In this document: positions 17,033 through 26,855 of the stretch, piece by piece | Position numbering within the stretch: position 1 is the stretch's first letter | Layout: each line of letters opens with the position of its first letter | Translations under genes and position numbers: made by a program | NCBI RefSeq assembly: GCF_030811685.1 | Contig: NZ_JAUSRF010000001.1 | Location: forward strand, 186,001-250,000 | Direction of reading: 5' to 3' | Length of the DNA: 64,000 nucleotides | Source of the DNA: Neorhizobium huautlense | Lineage (GTDB): Bacteria; Pseudomonadota; Alphaproteobacteria; Rhizobiales; Rhizobiaceae | Notes under the pieces: model-generated | The model's input: the letters and a program-made list of their open reading frames with translations, nothing else | What the model was told of the DNA's origin: nothing | Database searches by the model: none

Positions 17033-18794
17033 AACAGCTGCCCGTCTGAGCGCGGAGGCAACAACAAACGACGTGCCCGCCAGGATGGAAGCCGGCGAGG
17101 CGAAGGAAGAGACCGAGCTAGCCTCGCAGGCAGAAAAGCCTGCCGCCCTCTCAGTGTCCGGGCCCGCTTCATCAGCCGCACCGTCTCCGGCCGCGCCGCC
17201 CCCATTCATCCCCAAACCGCCGCTGATCGCGCTTGGCTACATGCTGGCCTCCACCATAGTTGCCCTGACGCAGGGGCTTGGCCTTTCCTTCCTGACGGTC
17301 AACCTGCAGCAGGTGGCAGGGCCGCTAGGCGTGACCACCAACGAAGCCGCATGGCTGATGGCGGCCTATGTGTTTCCCAATGCCAGCCTCGGCCTGTTCC
17401 TGTTCAAGATCCGCATGCAATATGGCATCCGCAATTTCGCGGAGATCGCCATCGTCATCTACGTTCTGGTGTCGATCGCGCATCTGTGGGCGAATGATTT
17501 CAGCTCGGCGATGATCTTGCGCTTCTTTGCCGGTGCCGCCGCCGCACCGCTGTCGTCGCTTGCCTTTCTCTACATGATCGAGGTGTTTCCGCCGCAGCAG
17601 AAGCTCAGCATCGGCCAGGCGCTGGCGCTGACGGCGATCGCACTGCCGACGCCGGTGGCCGGCCTGCTCTCGCCCGGCCTGTTCGACCTCGGCGACTGGT
17701 CGACCCTCAACATGCTGGAACTCGGCCTGTCGCTGATCTCGCTCGCCTTCATCTATCTCCTGCCGCTCACCTCGCCCCCGCGCATGAAGGTGATGCAGTG
17801 GATGGATTATGTCTCGTTCACCTTCCTCGCCATCTGCATGGGCTGTTTTGCCGCCGCGCTGACACTCGGCCGGCTCTACTGGTGGACGGAAGCGCCCTGG
17901 CTGGGCTGGATGATGGCCGTGGGCGTTGCATCGGGCATGATCTGCGCGATCATCGAACTCAACCGCCGCAACCACCTGATCGACATCCGCTGGATCACAT
18001 CGAAGGAGATCATCCATTTTGCCGGCATCCTGCTTCTGTTCCGCATTCTCCTGTCGGAACAATCGAGCGGCGCCATCAACATGTTCCGACAGCTGGGCCT
18101 TCTGAACGACCAGCTGCAAGGCCTCTACTGGGTGATCCTTGTCGGCTCGCTCGGTGCCGGCGCCTTCTGCGCATGGCTGTCACGACCGGGACGCGCAGAG
18201 ATCATCCATGCGATCTCGCTGCTGCTGCTCGCCATCGGCAGTTACATGGACAGCCAGTCGACCGTGCTGACCCGGCCCGAACAGATGTATTTCAGTCAGT
18301 TTCTGGTGAGTTTTGCCATGGGCCTGTTCCTGCCGCCCGCCATGGCTGTCGGTTTTGCGGCGGCGCTGCAACGCGGTCTCGTTTATATCCTCAGCTTTCT
18401 GGCGGTGTTTCTCGCCACCCAGAAGGTCGGCGGTTATCTCGGCAGCGCACTGTTCGGCTCCTTCGTGACATGGCGCGAACAGTTCCACTCCTTCCGCATC
18501 ATCTCGCGACTGAACCCGACCGACCCGATGCTGACGGCGCGACTGCAGCAATATGGCGCCGCCTTCGCCAGGGTGACGCAGGACGGCAATCTGCGCAGCA
18601 TACAGGGCGCCAGCCAACTGTCGAAACTGATCCAGCAACAGGCCTATGTGCTGGCTTACAACGATGCCTTCCTGCTGACCTCGCTGATGTCGCTCGCCGC
18701 CCTCGGATGCCTTTGCCTGCACATGGCGTGGCGACACCGACACGCGCTTTTCAAGCCGCGCGAGGCGAAAACGCCCGTCGCCGTGAATTCCTGA
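17019..18794 (+). CDS. MFS multidrug efflux permease (DHA2/EmrB-like)
   Basis: 591 residues from ATG 17019, chosen because CTGGAGAG lies upstream and the frame then overlaps the regulator by 14 bases. The first 65 residues are a cytoplasmic Ala/Pro/Glu-rich tail unusual for EmrB. After that come about 14 hydrophobic segments typical of DHA2 transporters, with NEAAWLMAAYVFPNASLG in the position of the family's first-loop motif. It should work with the membrane fusion protein encoded next to pump hydrophobic compounds across both membranes. Confidence 0.85.
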   Translation: MSPRETAARLSAEATTNDVPARMEAGEAKEETELASQAEKPAALSVSGPASSAAPSPAAPPPFIPKPPLIALGYMLASTIVALTQGLGLSFLTVNLQQVAGPLGVTTNEAAWLMAAYVFPNASLGLFLFKIRMQYGIRNFAEIAIVIYVLVSIAHLWANDFSSAMILRFFAGAAAAPLSSLAFLYMIEVFPPQQKLSIGQALALTAIALPTPVAGLLSPGLFDLGDWSTLNMLELGLSLISLAFIYLLPLTSPPRMKVMQWMDYVSFTFLAICMGCFAAALTLGRLYWWTEAPWLGWMMAVGVASGMICAIIELNRRNHLIDIRWITSKEIIHFAGILLLFRILLSEQSSGAINMFRQLGLLNDQLQGLYWVILVGSLGAGAFCAWLSRPGRAEIIHAISLLLLAIGSYMDSQSTVLTRPEQMYFSQFLVSFAMGLFLPPAMAVGFAAALQRGLVYILSFLAVFLATQKVGGYLGSALFGSFVTWREQFHSFRIISRLNPTDPMLTARLQQYGAAFARVTQDGNLRSIQGASQLSKLIQQQAYVLAYNDAFLLTSLMSLAALGCLCLHMAWRHRHALFKPREAKTPVAVNS

Positions 18795-18828
18795 TTTCAA
18801 AGACAACACACCCAAGAAGAACAAGACA

Positions 18829-19893
18829 ATGAACGCCCTCCGCTCGCTTGCCACATACGTGGCCCTTCTCATCGGTGCAGCCGGTATTCTGGTGATCCTC
18901 TATACCTGGCAGCTGCCACCCTTCCACAATTCGGTGGAAACCACCAATGACGCCTATGTGCGCGGTCAGGTGACGCTGCTCAGCCCGCAGCTGGCCGGTT
19001 ATCTCGTGGAAGTGCCGGTGCAGGATTACCAGAAGGTCAAGGCCGGCGACCTGATCGCCCGCATCGACGACCGCATCTTCACCCAGAAGCTGGAACAGGC
19101 GAAGGCAACAGAAGCGCAGGCGGAAGCAGCGCTGGACAATTCGCAGCAGAGCCAGAAGACGGCCGAAGCCAAGATCGTTTCCGCCAAGGCAGCCGTCGAA
19201 AGCGCGCAGGCCGTGCTGGATGCCGCCCGCATGGCAAACGACCGCACCGAGGCGCTTCTGGAAAAGAACATTGCCAGTCAGAGCGAGGCGGAAAAGAACC
19301 GCGCCACCTATAATCAGGCCGTCGCCGCCCTGCATCAGGCACAGGCTGCCGAACAGGTGGCAGAACAGGATCTCAATACCGTGATCGTCAGCCGCCGCTC
19401 GCTGGAAGCGACCGTCGAAGGCGCCAAGGCCGCCGTGGAACTGGCGGACATCGACCTGCAGAACACCCGCATCACCGCGCCGCAGGACGGCACGCTGGGT
19501 GAGGTTTCCGGTCGTCTCGGCCAGTATGTTTCGGCCGGCACGCAGCTGACATCCGTCGTGCCCGACCACACATGGGTGGTTGCCAATTTCAAGGAAACCC
19601 AGCTTGCCGGCATGGTTGTCGGCCAGAAGGTGACATTTACCGTCGATGCATTGGGCCATCGCAGCTTTACCGGCCGTATCGAGCGTTTTGCGCCGGCGAC
19701 CGGTTCCGAATTCACCATCATCAAGGCCGACAATGCCACCGGCAACTTTACCAAGGTGGCGCAGCGCGTGCCGGTGCGGGTGGCAATCGATGGCCAGCAG
19801 TCACTCACCGAAAAGCTTGTTCCCGGCATGTCTGTGATCGCCAGCGTGGACGTTGCCCAGACTGGCACGGACGTGGCGAGCGCCGCAAACTGA
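18829..19893 (+). CDS. HlyD/EmrA-family membrane fusion protein
   Basis: 354 residues. One N-terminal membrane anchor (about residues 9-27) is followed by a lipoyl half-motif (YVRGQVTLLSPQLAGYLVEVPVQDYQKVKAGDLI), a long Ala/Glu/Gln-rich coiled-coil hairpin (about 85-205), the second lipoyl half (ITAPQDGTLGEVSGRLGQYV) and a beta-barrel with TWVVANFKETQL. That order is standard for EmrA. It lies 34 bases after the permease gene and completes a marR-emrB-emrA operon. Confidence 0.88.
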   Translation: MNALRSLATYVALLIGAAGILVILYTWQLPPFHNSVETTNDAYVRGQVTLLSPQLAGYLVEVPVQDYQKVKAGDLIARIDDRIFTQKLEQAKATEAQAEAALDNSQQSQKTAEAKIVSAKAAVESAQAVLDAARMANDRTEALLEKNIASQSEAEKNRATYNQAVAALHQAQAAEQVAEQDLNTVIVSRRSLEATVEGAKAAVELADIDLQNTRITAPQDGTLGEVSGRLGQYVSAGTQLTSVVPDHTWVVANFKETQLAGMVVGQKVTFTVDALGHRSFTGRIERFAPATGSEFTIIKADNATGNFTKVAQRVPVRVAIDGQQSLTEKLVPGMSVIASVDVAQTGTDVASAAN

Positions 19894-19913
19894 TCCACCG
19901 CAGCGCATGAAGA

Positions 19914-19948
19914 AGCCCCGCACCGGTTTGCCGATGCGGGGCTTTTTA
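19914..19948 (+). terminator. rho-independent terminator after the efflux operon
   Basis: AGCCCCGCA (19914-19922) pairs with TGCGGGGCT (19935-19943), with an inner CGG/CCG pair, followed directly by TTTTAT. It lies 20 bases after the emrA-like stop. Confidence 0.88.
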
Positions 19949-19959
19949 TAGGTCAGCCA

Positions 19960-20172
19960 TCAGTGTGAGGCGTGGGCGGAACCGCCCTTGCGGGCGGGAT
20001 CGCGGGTATGGTGGCTGTCTCGCTCACCACCGCCACCGGAGACCCTGCTCTTGGTGCGGACCTCGCCATCGGCCGGCGGTTTGTTGATCTCGAGCGGCGC
20101 CTTGGCGTTCTGTTTCGAAGAACCCGGGCCGCCCTGTCGAATACTGGCGGGAGTTTTGGTCGATGTGCTCAT
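19960..20172 (-). CDS. small hydrophilic protein (70 residues)
   Basis: The frame is preceded by an excellent ribosome site (GAGGAGG, about 5 bases before the ATG), which makes it likely to be real. The protein has no hydrophobic core: it is rich in Gly, Ser, Lys, Arg and His (GGGGERDSHH, DPARKGGSAHASH). No family is recognised; composition resembles intrinsically disordered stress-associated proteins. It lies 23 bases downstream of another tiny hydrophilic gene on the same strand. Confidence 0.6.
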   Translation of the reverse strand: MSTSTKTPASIRQGGPGSSKQNAKAPLEINKPPADGEVRTKSRVSGGGGERDSHHTRDPARKGGSAHASH

Positions 20173-20195
20173 CGTAACCTCCTCTCGAAATGGTT

Positions 20196-20375
20196 TTACC
20201 GGTCCTGCTGGTAACCCTGGTGGGTGGTGTTCACCTTGGTATTGCCCTGCTGGCCCTGTTTGGCCGGATCACCGACGGACTTTGCTTCCACATGCCGCAG
20301 ATCGGAATGGGTCTGTTCGCCCGCTCCCTTGTGGCTGAGGTTTTCGTCGGGTGTCGGGGGAAGTCTGCTACCCAT
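20196..20375 (-). CDS. very small hydrophilic protein (59 residues)
   Basis: This frame is read from ATG ending at 20375 to TAA at 20196-20198. A perfect AAGGAGG ribosome site lies about 7 bases upstream. The protein begins MGSRLPPTPDENLSHKGAGE and ends with QGYQQDR; it is rich in Gln, Gly, Asp, Lys and His with no membrane segment. With the following gene it forms a two-gene unit of small disordered-type proteins. No function can be assigned; stress or dormancy roles are only a guess from composition. Confidence 0.6.
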   Translation of the reverse strand: MGSRLPPTPDENLSHKGAGEQTHSDLRHVEAKSVGDPAKQGQQGNTKVNTTHQGYQQDR

Positions 20376-20458
20376 GAGGGGCCTCCTTCTTCTTCAGGTT
20401 TACATGGGTCTAATCGGCAAGGCGGACCAATGTTCCGGTTTTTCTCGACCAAAAGCAG

Positions 20459-20486
20459 AAGGGCCGGACATTGCTGCCCGGCCCTT
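20459..20486 (-). terminator. terminator-like hairpin after the chemoreceptor gene
   Basis: On the minus strand AAGGGCCGG and CCGGCCCTT (plus 20478-20486 and 20459-20467) enclose a 10-base loop, followed by CTGCTTTTGG. The T-tract is interrupted. It lies 28 bases after the chemoreceptor stop. Confidence 0.6.
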
Positions 20487-20514
20487 CCCATGTTTCACGG
20501 TAGCATTTGGCCGA

Positions 20515-22749
20515 TCAGGCCGCGCGCCTTCCATATTGCCCGGCAGGAGCTGCCTGCTGCATTTCGAAGCGTGACAGAAGCGACGACAGGCGGGCGCTTT
20601 CATCGGCCAGACCGGCACCCGCCGCATTCATTTCCTCGACCATGGCGGCATTCTGCTGAGTGACCTGATCCATGTGGTTGACCGAGGTGTTGATCTCGGT
20701 GAGGCCCGATGCCTGTTCGCGGGCGCCGACGGCGATCGCATCCATATGCTGGTTGATGGCCGAAACCAGATCGGCGATTTCCTTCAGGCCGTTGCCTGTG
20801 TCGTTGACCAAAGTGACGCCTTGCGTGACGGCCGCTTCCGAATTGCCGATCAGCGTCCTGATTTCCTTGGCAGCGTTGGCGGAGCGTTGAGCAAGTTCAC
20901 GCACTTCCTGCGCCACGACAGCAAATCCCTTGCCGGCCTCGCCCGCACGGGCGGCTTCGACACCAGCGTTGAGGGCCAGAAGATTGGTCTGGAAGGCGAT
21001 ATCGTTGATGACACCGATGATCTGGCCGATCTGGGACGATGCCGTCTCGATCTTGCCCATGGCATCGATGGCATTGGCGACGACCGCACTGGACGTGCCG
21101 GCGCGGGTGCTGGCATGGCGGACCATTTCGCGGGCTTCGGCAGCACGCTCGGACGTCTGCTTGACGTTGGTGGTGACCTCTTCGAGTGCGGCCGCTGTTT
21201 CTTCCAGCGAAGCCGCCTGCTGTTCGGTGCGCTTGGCCAGCTGGTCGGAGGCAGACGAAATTTCGCCGCTGCCGCTACGGACCGTCAATGCCGACTTGGC
21301 AACACCTTCCAGTGCCTCGCGCAGGTGATGGACGGAACTGTTGAAATCGTGGCGAAGGGCTTCAAACTGTTCGGAGAAGACCTCATTGATTTCGCATTGC
21401 AAGTCCCCGGCGGCCAGACGGCGAAGGCCGGTGGCGAGACCCGAGGTTGCCTGTGTGAGGCGCTCTTCGGCTTCGCTTTCGGCGCGCTTCTGGAAGGCGA
21501 TGCGGTCTGCTTCCGCCGCTTCGCGCGAACGCACGGCCTCGGCTTCCAGTTCGCGATTGTGCACGGATGCCTCGCGGAAAACCTCGACGGCGCGGGCCAT
21601 GTCGCCGATTTCGTCCTTGCGGGCGGCGCCGGCGATCGTGACCGACAGATCACCGGCCGCGAGTTTGCGCATCGCACCGGTCAGCGCCGTGATCGGGTTG
21701 GCGATACGGAAGATGATGGTGGAAAAACCGACGATCGAAAGCGCCAGTGCCAGCAACGTGGCGATACCGTAAACGAGGATAGACCGAAGCGATGCTGCAT
21801 TGTTGGCGGCGGTAATCGCCGTCATTTCCTTGAGCGACGCCGACGCGATATCGGCAAGCGAAGCCTGGGCCGGGCCGGCGGGCTTGCGCCAGTCATCGAC
21901 ATTCATGGCAAACGGCTGGCCGGCCTGGAACTGTTTCAGGGCAGCGGCCTTCTGTTCGGCATAGGCGCCGGAGAAATAGCTGTTCTGGGCAACCTTGTGC
22001 AGGTCGCGAATGGCGACCGGCGTGGTGTCGCTGGCAACGATCTGCGAGATCACGTCCCAGGCGAGGAAGACGCGGGCATCCTGCACGGCGACTTCGGCAA
22101 GCTTTTCAGCCGAAAGCGGCTGCTTGGAAATGATGGCGCCGACGATTGAGGAATTGGCGGTGCCGAGCTGCGTGCGCGAGGTCCAGGCCAGCGAGCGCAA
22201 CTGCGTGAACATGATCATGGCCGGGCCGCGGGCATTGATGACCGCTTCGACCTGATAGGAGGCCTTTTCGAGATCGACCAGCATCTGGTCGGCAAGGGTC
22301 AGCGCGCTCTTGCCGATGCCGGCGTCACGATCCTTGACCGGCAGGGCGAGTGCGGCATCCATTTTCGGCCGCAGGTCCAGCCATTTGGCATAGTTTTCGA
22401 GAACGGGGCCCAGGCTGGTTTTCAGGCTTGCCGGTTCGACCGTGTCGATCACCGACTTGGCATCCTTGAAAGCTGCATCGAGATCGCGGCGTCCGTCCTC
22501 TATGTTCTTTCGGGTGGAGGCCATGTCGGCCGGCTCCAGCTTGACCGCAGAATTGATGGCGCCGCGCTCGCCGCGCATGCCGAGCAGCGCATCGAACAGC
22601 GCCTTGTCCAGCGAGGCGAGCCCAGCCAGCTGGCTTGACGTGCGCTGCGCCTCGACCTGGCGCAGCAACTGCTGCCCCATCAGGCCCATGACCGTGAGAC
22701 TGAGAACCGCGAAGACGGCAACCAGAATGTTGCGAACCGAAAGTTTCAT
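20515..22749 (-). CDS. methyl-accepting chemotaxis protein
   Basis: 744 residues from ATG ending at 22749 ([13 protein letters not shown]). TM1 is about residues 7-27 and TM2 about 320-343, so a roughly 290-residue periplasmic, mainly helical sensor domain lies between; its ligand is unknown. HAMP follows TM2 ([21 protein letters not shown]), then a second HAMP-like segment ([18 protein letters not shown]). The signalling hairpin tip reads [40 protein letters not shown], an essentially canonical sequence that binds CheA/CheW. There is no C-terminal NWETF-like tether for CheR/CheB (it ends GQYGRRAA). It appears monocistronic. Confidence 0.93.
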   Translation of the reverse strand: MKLSVRNILVAVFAVLSLTVMGLMGQQLLRQVEAQRTSSQLAGLASLDKALFDALLGMRGERGAINSAVKLEPADMASTRKNIEDGRRDLDAAFKDAKSVIDTVEPASLKTSLGPVLENYAKWLDLRPKMDAALALPVKDRDAGIGKSALTLADQMLVDLEKASYQVEAVINARGPAMIMFTQLRSLAWTSRTQLGTANSSIVGAIISKQPLSAEKLAEVAVQDARVFLAWDVISQIVASDTTPVAIRDLHKVAQNSYFSGAYAEQKAAALKQFQAGQPFAMNVDDWRKPAGPAQASLADIASASLKEMTAITAANNAASLRSILVYGIATLLALALSIVGFSTIIFRIANPITALTGAMRKLAAGDLSVTIAGAARKDEIGDMARAVEVFREASVHNRELEAEAVRSREAAEADRIAFQKRAESEAEERLTQATSGLATGLRRLAAGDLQCEINEVFSEQFEALRHDFNSSVHHLREALEGVAKSALTVRSGSGEISSASDQLAKRTEQQAASLEETAAALEEVTTNVKQTSERAAEAREMVRHASTRAGTSSAVVANAIDAMGKIETASSQIGQIIGVINDIAFQTNLLALNAGVEAARAGEAGKGFAVVAQEVRELAQRSANAAKEIRTLIGNSEAAVTQGVTLVNDTGNGLKEIADLVSAINQHMDAIAVGAREQASGLTEINTSVNHMDQVTQQNAAMVEEMNAAGAGLADESARLSSLLSRFEMQQAAPAGQYGRRAA

Positions 22750-23022
22750 TGCAATGCCCCCATAGGGACCGGTGTGCATTGCAATTCCCGTTGCGCACGC
22801 CGATCCGATATCCTCCGCGCGACCGTGCCGATCTCGCATTGCAAAATGAATGTTCAATATTGACTAAATTTCCCCTAATGATTTTATGGCTGAAATCGCA
22901 TTTTTGGGCAAATTATATTGTGCGTCGCAGCATTTTTACTTGAGACGCGGCAATACACGAGCAAACGCCTTCGCATCGAGCAAAACATCGATAGTTGAAA
23001 TACTGACGATCCACGGAAACGC

Positions 23023-23997
23023 TCAGCCGAACCGGCGAAGCGCCTCGGCGAACAGGTCGGCATCGACATTGCCGCCGGATGTGACGGCGATCACTGTGTC
23101 ACCCTTCACCTCATCCTTGCGGAACAGGGCAGCGGCCAGTGCCACGGCCGCACCGGGTTCGACAACGATCTTCAGACGCGTGAAAGCCAGCACCATTGCC
23201 TTCAGCGCTTCATCATCGCTGACCACAAGGCCGGGGCCGCACAGGCGGGACGTGATCGGAAAGGTGACGTTGCCCGGCGCCGGCGTGAGGATGGCATCGC
23301 AGATGGAGCCGCCCAGGGCGGGATTGCGTTCTATCCGGCCGGAGACAAGCGAGCGGGTGGTATCGTCGAACCCCTGCGGCTCGCAGGGGCGCACCCGAAA
23401 ACCGGGCGCATCGGCCTCCAGCGCCAGCGCGATACCGGAGGTGAGGCCGCCACCGCCGCAGGGCACCAGAACCTCGGCGCGGGCGATGCCCTCCTCCTTT
23501 GCCTGTTCGGCGATTTCCAGCCCGACCGTGCCCTGACCGGCCACCACGTGAATGTCATCGAAGGGGCGGACAAGGGTGAGATTGCGCTCGGTGGAAAGAC
23601 GCTCGCCGATGGCGTCACGATCTTCCTTCTGCCGGTCGTAAAGCACGACTTCGGCGCCGTAGGCGCGGGTATTTTCAATCTTCAGCCTTGGCGCATCCGC
23701 CGGCATGATGATCACGGCCGGCACGCCGTGCATGCGCGCCGCCAGCGCCACGCCCTGCGCGTGGTTGCCGGAGGAAAAGGCGAGGATGCCCCTTGCCCGC
23801 GTCGCCTCGTCCAGAACCGAAATGGCCGACCATGCGCCGCGAAACTTGAAGGAACCGGTGAGCTGCAGGCATTCCGGCTTCACGAACAGGCGACGGCCGG
23901 CGATCTCATCCAGAAACGGCGAGGACAGCAAGGGCGTGCGACGGGCATGGTTGCCGATCCGGTCACGGGCGGCTCTGATCATTGCGATATCGGACAT
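23023..23997 (-). CDS. PLP-dependent threonine/serine dehydratase-like enzyme
   Basis: 324 residues, the short catabolic type without the regulatory ACT-like domain. The PLP lysine is Lys51 in GSFKFRGA and the phosphate loop is CGGGGLTSG at about 180-188; SSGNHAQGVA is also present. Family members deaminate L-threonine or L-serine, or 3-hydroxyaspartate, to 2-oxo acids and ammonia; some are racemases. The substrate cannot be chosen by eye. It lies 113 bases downstream of a flavin reductase on the same strand. Confidence 0.85.
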   Translation of the reverse strand: MSDIAMIRAARDRIGNHARRTPLLSSPFLDEIAGRRLFVKPECLQLTGSFKFRGAWSAISVLDEATRARGILAFSSGNHAQGVALAARMHGVPAVIIMPADAPRLKIENTRAYGAEVVLYDRQKEDRDAIGERLSTERNLTLVRPFDDIHVVAGQGTVGLEIAEQAKEEGIARAEVLVPCGGGGLTSGIALALEADAPGFRVRPCEPQGFDDTTRSLVSGRIERNPALGGSICDAILTPAPGNVTFPITSRLCGPGLVVSDDEALKAMVLAFTRLKIVVEPGAAVALAAALFRKDEVKGDTVIAVTSGGNVDADLFAEALRRFG

Positions 23998-24110
23998 GAA
24001 ATTCCCCGGCGCGTTTTATGGCTCAAGAACCGGTGCGGACGCACCGTTCCTGCAATCTTGCGGCTTGCGCCACGACTGGCAAGCCCGCAAGCGCGATCAC
24101 GCGGAAAAAA

Positions 24111-24611
24111 TCAGTCGAGGCTGTGGTAACGCCGGCGGAAATAGACGAGCGCCTCATCGTCGTCCGCGCCGGTCTGCATGCCGAGCACCTGGCAGAACAG
24201 CACATGATGCGTGCCGCTGGCGACAGCGCTTTCGATACGGCAATCGAAGGAGACGAGCGCATCTTTCAGAACCGGTGCGCCGGTATCTCCCGTTTCCCAT
24301 TCGCCGGCGGCAAAACGTTCCGCCTGCGGCGTGGAGCCGCCAAAAGCACGTGAGATGTTTTCCTGCGCCGATGTCAGTGTATTGACGCAGAGCACGTCGT
24401 TTTTCTCGAACAGGCCGGCAACCGAACTTGCCCGGTTGAGACAGACGAGCAGGGTCGGCGGCGTATCGGTGACGCTGGTGACGGCGGAGGCGGTGAAACC
24501 GGCACGGCCGGCGGGACCATCGGTGGTGACCACATGCACGGCAGCTGCGAGACGCGACATGGCATCGCGAAAGGCCAGTCTTGCGGTTTCGGCATCCTCT
24601 TGCGGTGTCAT
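24111..24611 (-). CDS. flavin reductase (RutF/HpaC-type)
   Basis: 166 residues. Such proteins reduce FMN or FAD with NAD(P)H for a partner monooxygenase. The split-barrel FMN fold is shown by [40 protein letters not shown] and [11 protein letters not shown]. The ATG ending at 24611 has GGAG 8 bases upstream; a much longer frame reaching 25211 is antisense to the next gene and is rejected. No monooxygenase is encoded nearby, so its partner is elsewhere. Confidence 0.83.
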   Translation of the reverse strand: MTPQEDAETARLAFRDAMSRLAAAVHVVTTDGPAGRAGFTASAVTSVTDTPPTLLVCLNRASSVAGLFEKNDVLCVNTLTSAQENISRAFGGSTPQAERFAAGEWETGDTGAPVLKDALVSFDCRIESAVASGTHHVLFCQVLGMQTGADDDEALVYFRRRYHSLD

Positions 24612-24827
24612 TGCCACTCCAAATCCCATTCCAATGCCCGCGCCCGGCCAGCCATCCGTGGCCACGGCGCGATGCTCATACCTACCGTCCGTGGCGGAAA
24701 TCGCAATAGCGCCCGGACAGTCTCTGCGGATGACTTGCCGTCCGTTCGGTTCTGCGCATACTCGCCATTCACGGAACTGCGTCGGCATGGCCGACGCCGC
24801 CGATACCGGCACCGCATGAGGGACAAC

Positions 24828-25583
24828 ATGACTGATTTTCGTAAGCGTTGCGTTGCACATGATCGTCTGGTCGGCATTTTCTGCGCCATTCCACATCCGG
24901 TCGCGATCGAGGTTTCGGCGGCAGCCGGACCCGACTTCCTCTGCATCGACTGGGAACATGCGCAGATCAGCCGCGAGCGCATCGAGGATCTGATCCGCGC
25001 CGCCGATGTTCGGCAGGTGCCGGCCATGGTGCGGGTGCCGGGACACGCCTCGGAATGGACGGCGGCCGTGCTGGATGCGGGAGCGGCCGGCGTTCTGGTG
25101 CCGCGCATTTCCAATGCCGAACAGGCGCGTGCGGCGGTGAAGGCAACGCGTTTTCCGCCGATCGGCGAGCGCGGACTCGGTCCGGGTCGCGCCACCTCCT
25201 ACGGTTATCACATTCCCGATTATCTGGCCGCTGCCAATGAGCGGCTGGTGCTGGCCATTCAGGTGGAAACGGCGGAGGGGCTTGAAAACATCGACGAGAT
25301 CGTCGCCGTCGACGGGATAGATGTCATCTTTGTCGGCCCGTCCGATCTCGCAGCATCGCTTGGCGCCACCAAACCCGCCGATGCCGATCGACTGGATGCG
25401 GCGATCGTGACCATTGCCAAGGCGACGCGAAACGCCGGCAAAGTGGCAGGCATCTTTCGCCCGAACACGGCGGATGTCGGCAAATGGGCCGATGCGGGCA
25501 TGAGCTTCTTCATTCTGGGCAGCGATACGCGTTATCTTGGCGCCGGCATTGCGGCAGGCATGGAAGCTGGTCGAAAGGCTTAA
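24828..25583 (+). CDS. HpcH/HpaI-family aldolase
   Basis: 251 residues from ATG 24828, which has GAGGGA just upstream. This family performs metal-dependent retro-aldol cleavage of 4-hydroxy-2-oxo acids to pyruvate and an aldehyde. Typical elements are [19 protein letters not shown] (catalytic His and Asp region), [28 protein letters not shown] and [14 protein letters not shown]. It is transcribed away from the flavin reductase and overlaps the glutaminase stop by 4 bases tail to tail. The substrate is unknown. Confidence 0.85.
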   Translation: MTDFRKRCVAHDRLVGIFCAIPHPVAIEVSAAAGPDFLCIDWEHAQISRERIEDLIRAADVRQVPAMVRVPGHASEWTAAVLDAGAAGVLVPRISNAEQARAAVKATRFPPIGERGLGPGRATSYGYHIPDYLAAANERLVLAIQVETAEGLENIDEIVAVDGIDVIFVGPSDLAASLGATKPADADRLDAAIVTIAKATRNAGKVAGIFRPNTADVGKWADAGMSFFILGSDTRYLGAGIAAGMEAGRKA

Positions 25584-26512
25584 GCGGAACCGAACACGGA
25601 CCAGCCGGTGCGGGCAGCGAACATTTCCAGCGCCAGCGATCCGAGCAGCGAATTGCCGTTGTGATTGAGGCCCGGCGACCAGACGGTGACCGCCGCCTTG
25701 CCGGGGGCGACGGCCAAGATGCCGCCGCCGACACCGCTCTTGCCGGGTAAGCCCACACGATAGGCGAATTCGCCGGAGCCGTCATAATGGCCGCAGGTCA
25801 GCATCAGCGCATTGATGCGGCGGGCGCGCTGGCTGGAGACGACGGAATGGCCGGTGAGCGGATTGCTGCCGCCGGCCGCCAGAAACAGGCCGGCATGGGC
25901 GAGCTGCGTGCAGGTCATGGCGAGCGCGCAGTGGTGGAAATAAACGCCGAGCACATGTTCGACCGGATGCGTGAGTTTTCCGAAGGCGCGCATGAAATTG
26001 GCAAGGGCGGCATTGCGGAACCCGGTCGCCTCTTCCGATTTCGCCACGGCCGGATCGATGACGATGGTTTCGTCATCGGCCAGATAGCGCACGAAACGGA
26101 CGATTTCGCCGATCGCCTCGCGTGGCGTGTGGCCGGCCAGAACCAGATCGCTGACGGCGATCGCACCGGCATTGATGAAGGGATTGCGCGGTTTACCGCC
26201 TTCGTTTTCCAGCTGGACGATGGAGTTGAAGGCCGAGCCGGAAGGTTCGCGGCCGACGCGGTTCCAGGTCGTCTCGCCATGTTTGCCGAGCGCCATGGTG
26301 AGCGTGAAAACCTTTGAAATACTCTGGATGGAAAACGGCTCGTCGCAATCGCCGACCTTGTGGACTGCGCCATCCACCGTGATCAGCGACATGCCGAATT
26401 TTTTCGGATCGATATGGGCAAGCTGAGGGATGTAATCGGCAACCTTGCCTTCGCCCAGACGCGGGGCCAGCTCCGCGTGGATATCATCCAGGATCGCCTG
26501 CAGATCTGCCAT
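25580..26512 (-). CDS. glsA: glutaminase A
   Basis: 310 residues. It hydrolyses L-glutamine to glutamate and ammonia and belongs to the serine-dependent, beta-lactamase-like family. The catalytic Ser-x-x-Lys is Ser64-Ile-Ser-Lys67 (SIQSISKVF); [10 protein letters not shown] and the C-terminal [14 protein letters not shown] are conserved. Its stop overlaps the stop of the convergent aldolase gene. Confidence 0.92.
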   Translation of the reverse strand: MADLQAILDDIHAELAPRLGEGKVADYIPQLAHIDPKKFGMSLITVDGAVHKVGDCDEPFSIQSISKVFTLTMALGKHGETTWNRVGREPSGSAFNSIVQLENEGGKPRNPFINAGAIAVSDLVLAGHTPREAIGEIVRFVRYLADDETIVIDPAVAKSEEATGFRNAALANFMRAFGKLTHPVEHVLGVYFHHCALAMTCTQLAHAGLFLAAGGSNPLTGHSVVSSQRARRINALMLTCGHYDGSGEFAYRVGLPGKSGVGGGILAVAPGKAAVTVWSPGLNHNGNSLLGSLALEMFAARTGWSVFGSA

Positions 26513-26855
26513 GAAACGCTTCCCCGTTTTCTTAACCCGTGCCGCTGATATCAGCCGGGTCTTATGAAGCCGTTATTGTCCGAATGCCGTTCGTTGCGCA
26601 ACCGCTCCAGCACGATCGGCGCATCCGATCTGCCGGGTTTGCGCATTTGCAGGACGTTTTGAGAACGGTGTTGCCGCGCCGCCGCCTTACATTCTGCAAG
26701 TGTCACCATCGCCAAGCCAATGTGCCGACGACAAAATTCGCTGCAGGGTTCAAAAACCTGTTTCCATTCCGGCAAAGCCATCGATATGGTCCGCCGCCAA
26801 CACAGACCGGGTGCGTTGCAGCAAAGCGCGCATCCAGCGAACGAGGAATTGATCC
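26513..26855. promoter_or_regulatory. divergent promoter region between glsA and purU
   Basis: The 343-base gap must drive both genes. A 12-bp palindrome GCTGATATCAGC lies at 26544-26555 close to glsA and could be an operator. No riboswitch-like architecture or convincing small gene was recognised. GAGGAA lies 9 bases before the purU ATG. Confidence 0.4.

Noticed and set aside
24611..25211. N-terminal extension of the flavin reductase frame
   Set aside because: It runs antisense to the aldolase gene and lies upstream of a well-placed ATG with a ribosome site at 24611.
26544..26555. GCTGATATCAGC palindrome before glsA as a separate finding
   Set aside because: Short self-complementary 12-mers are expected by chance in 64 kb; only its promoter location is notable, so it is mentioned within the intergenic entry.
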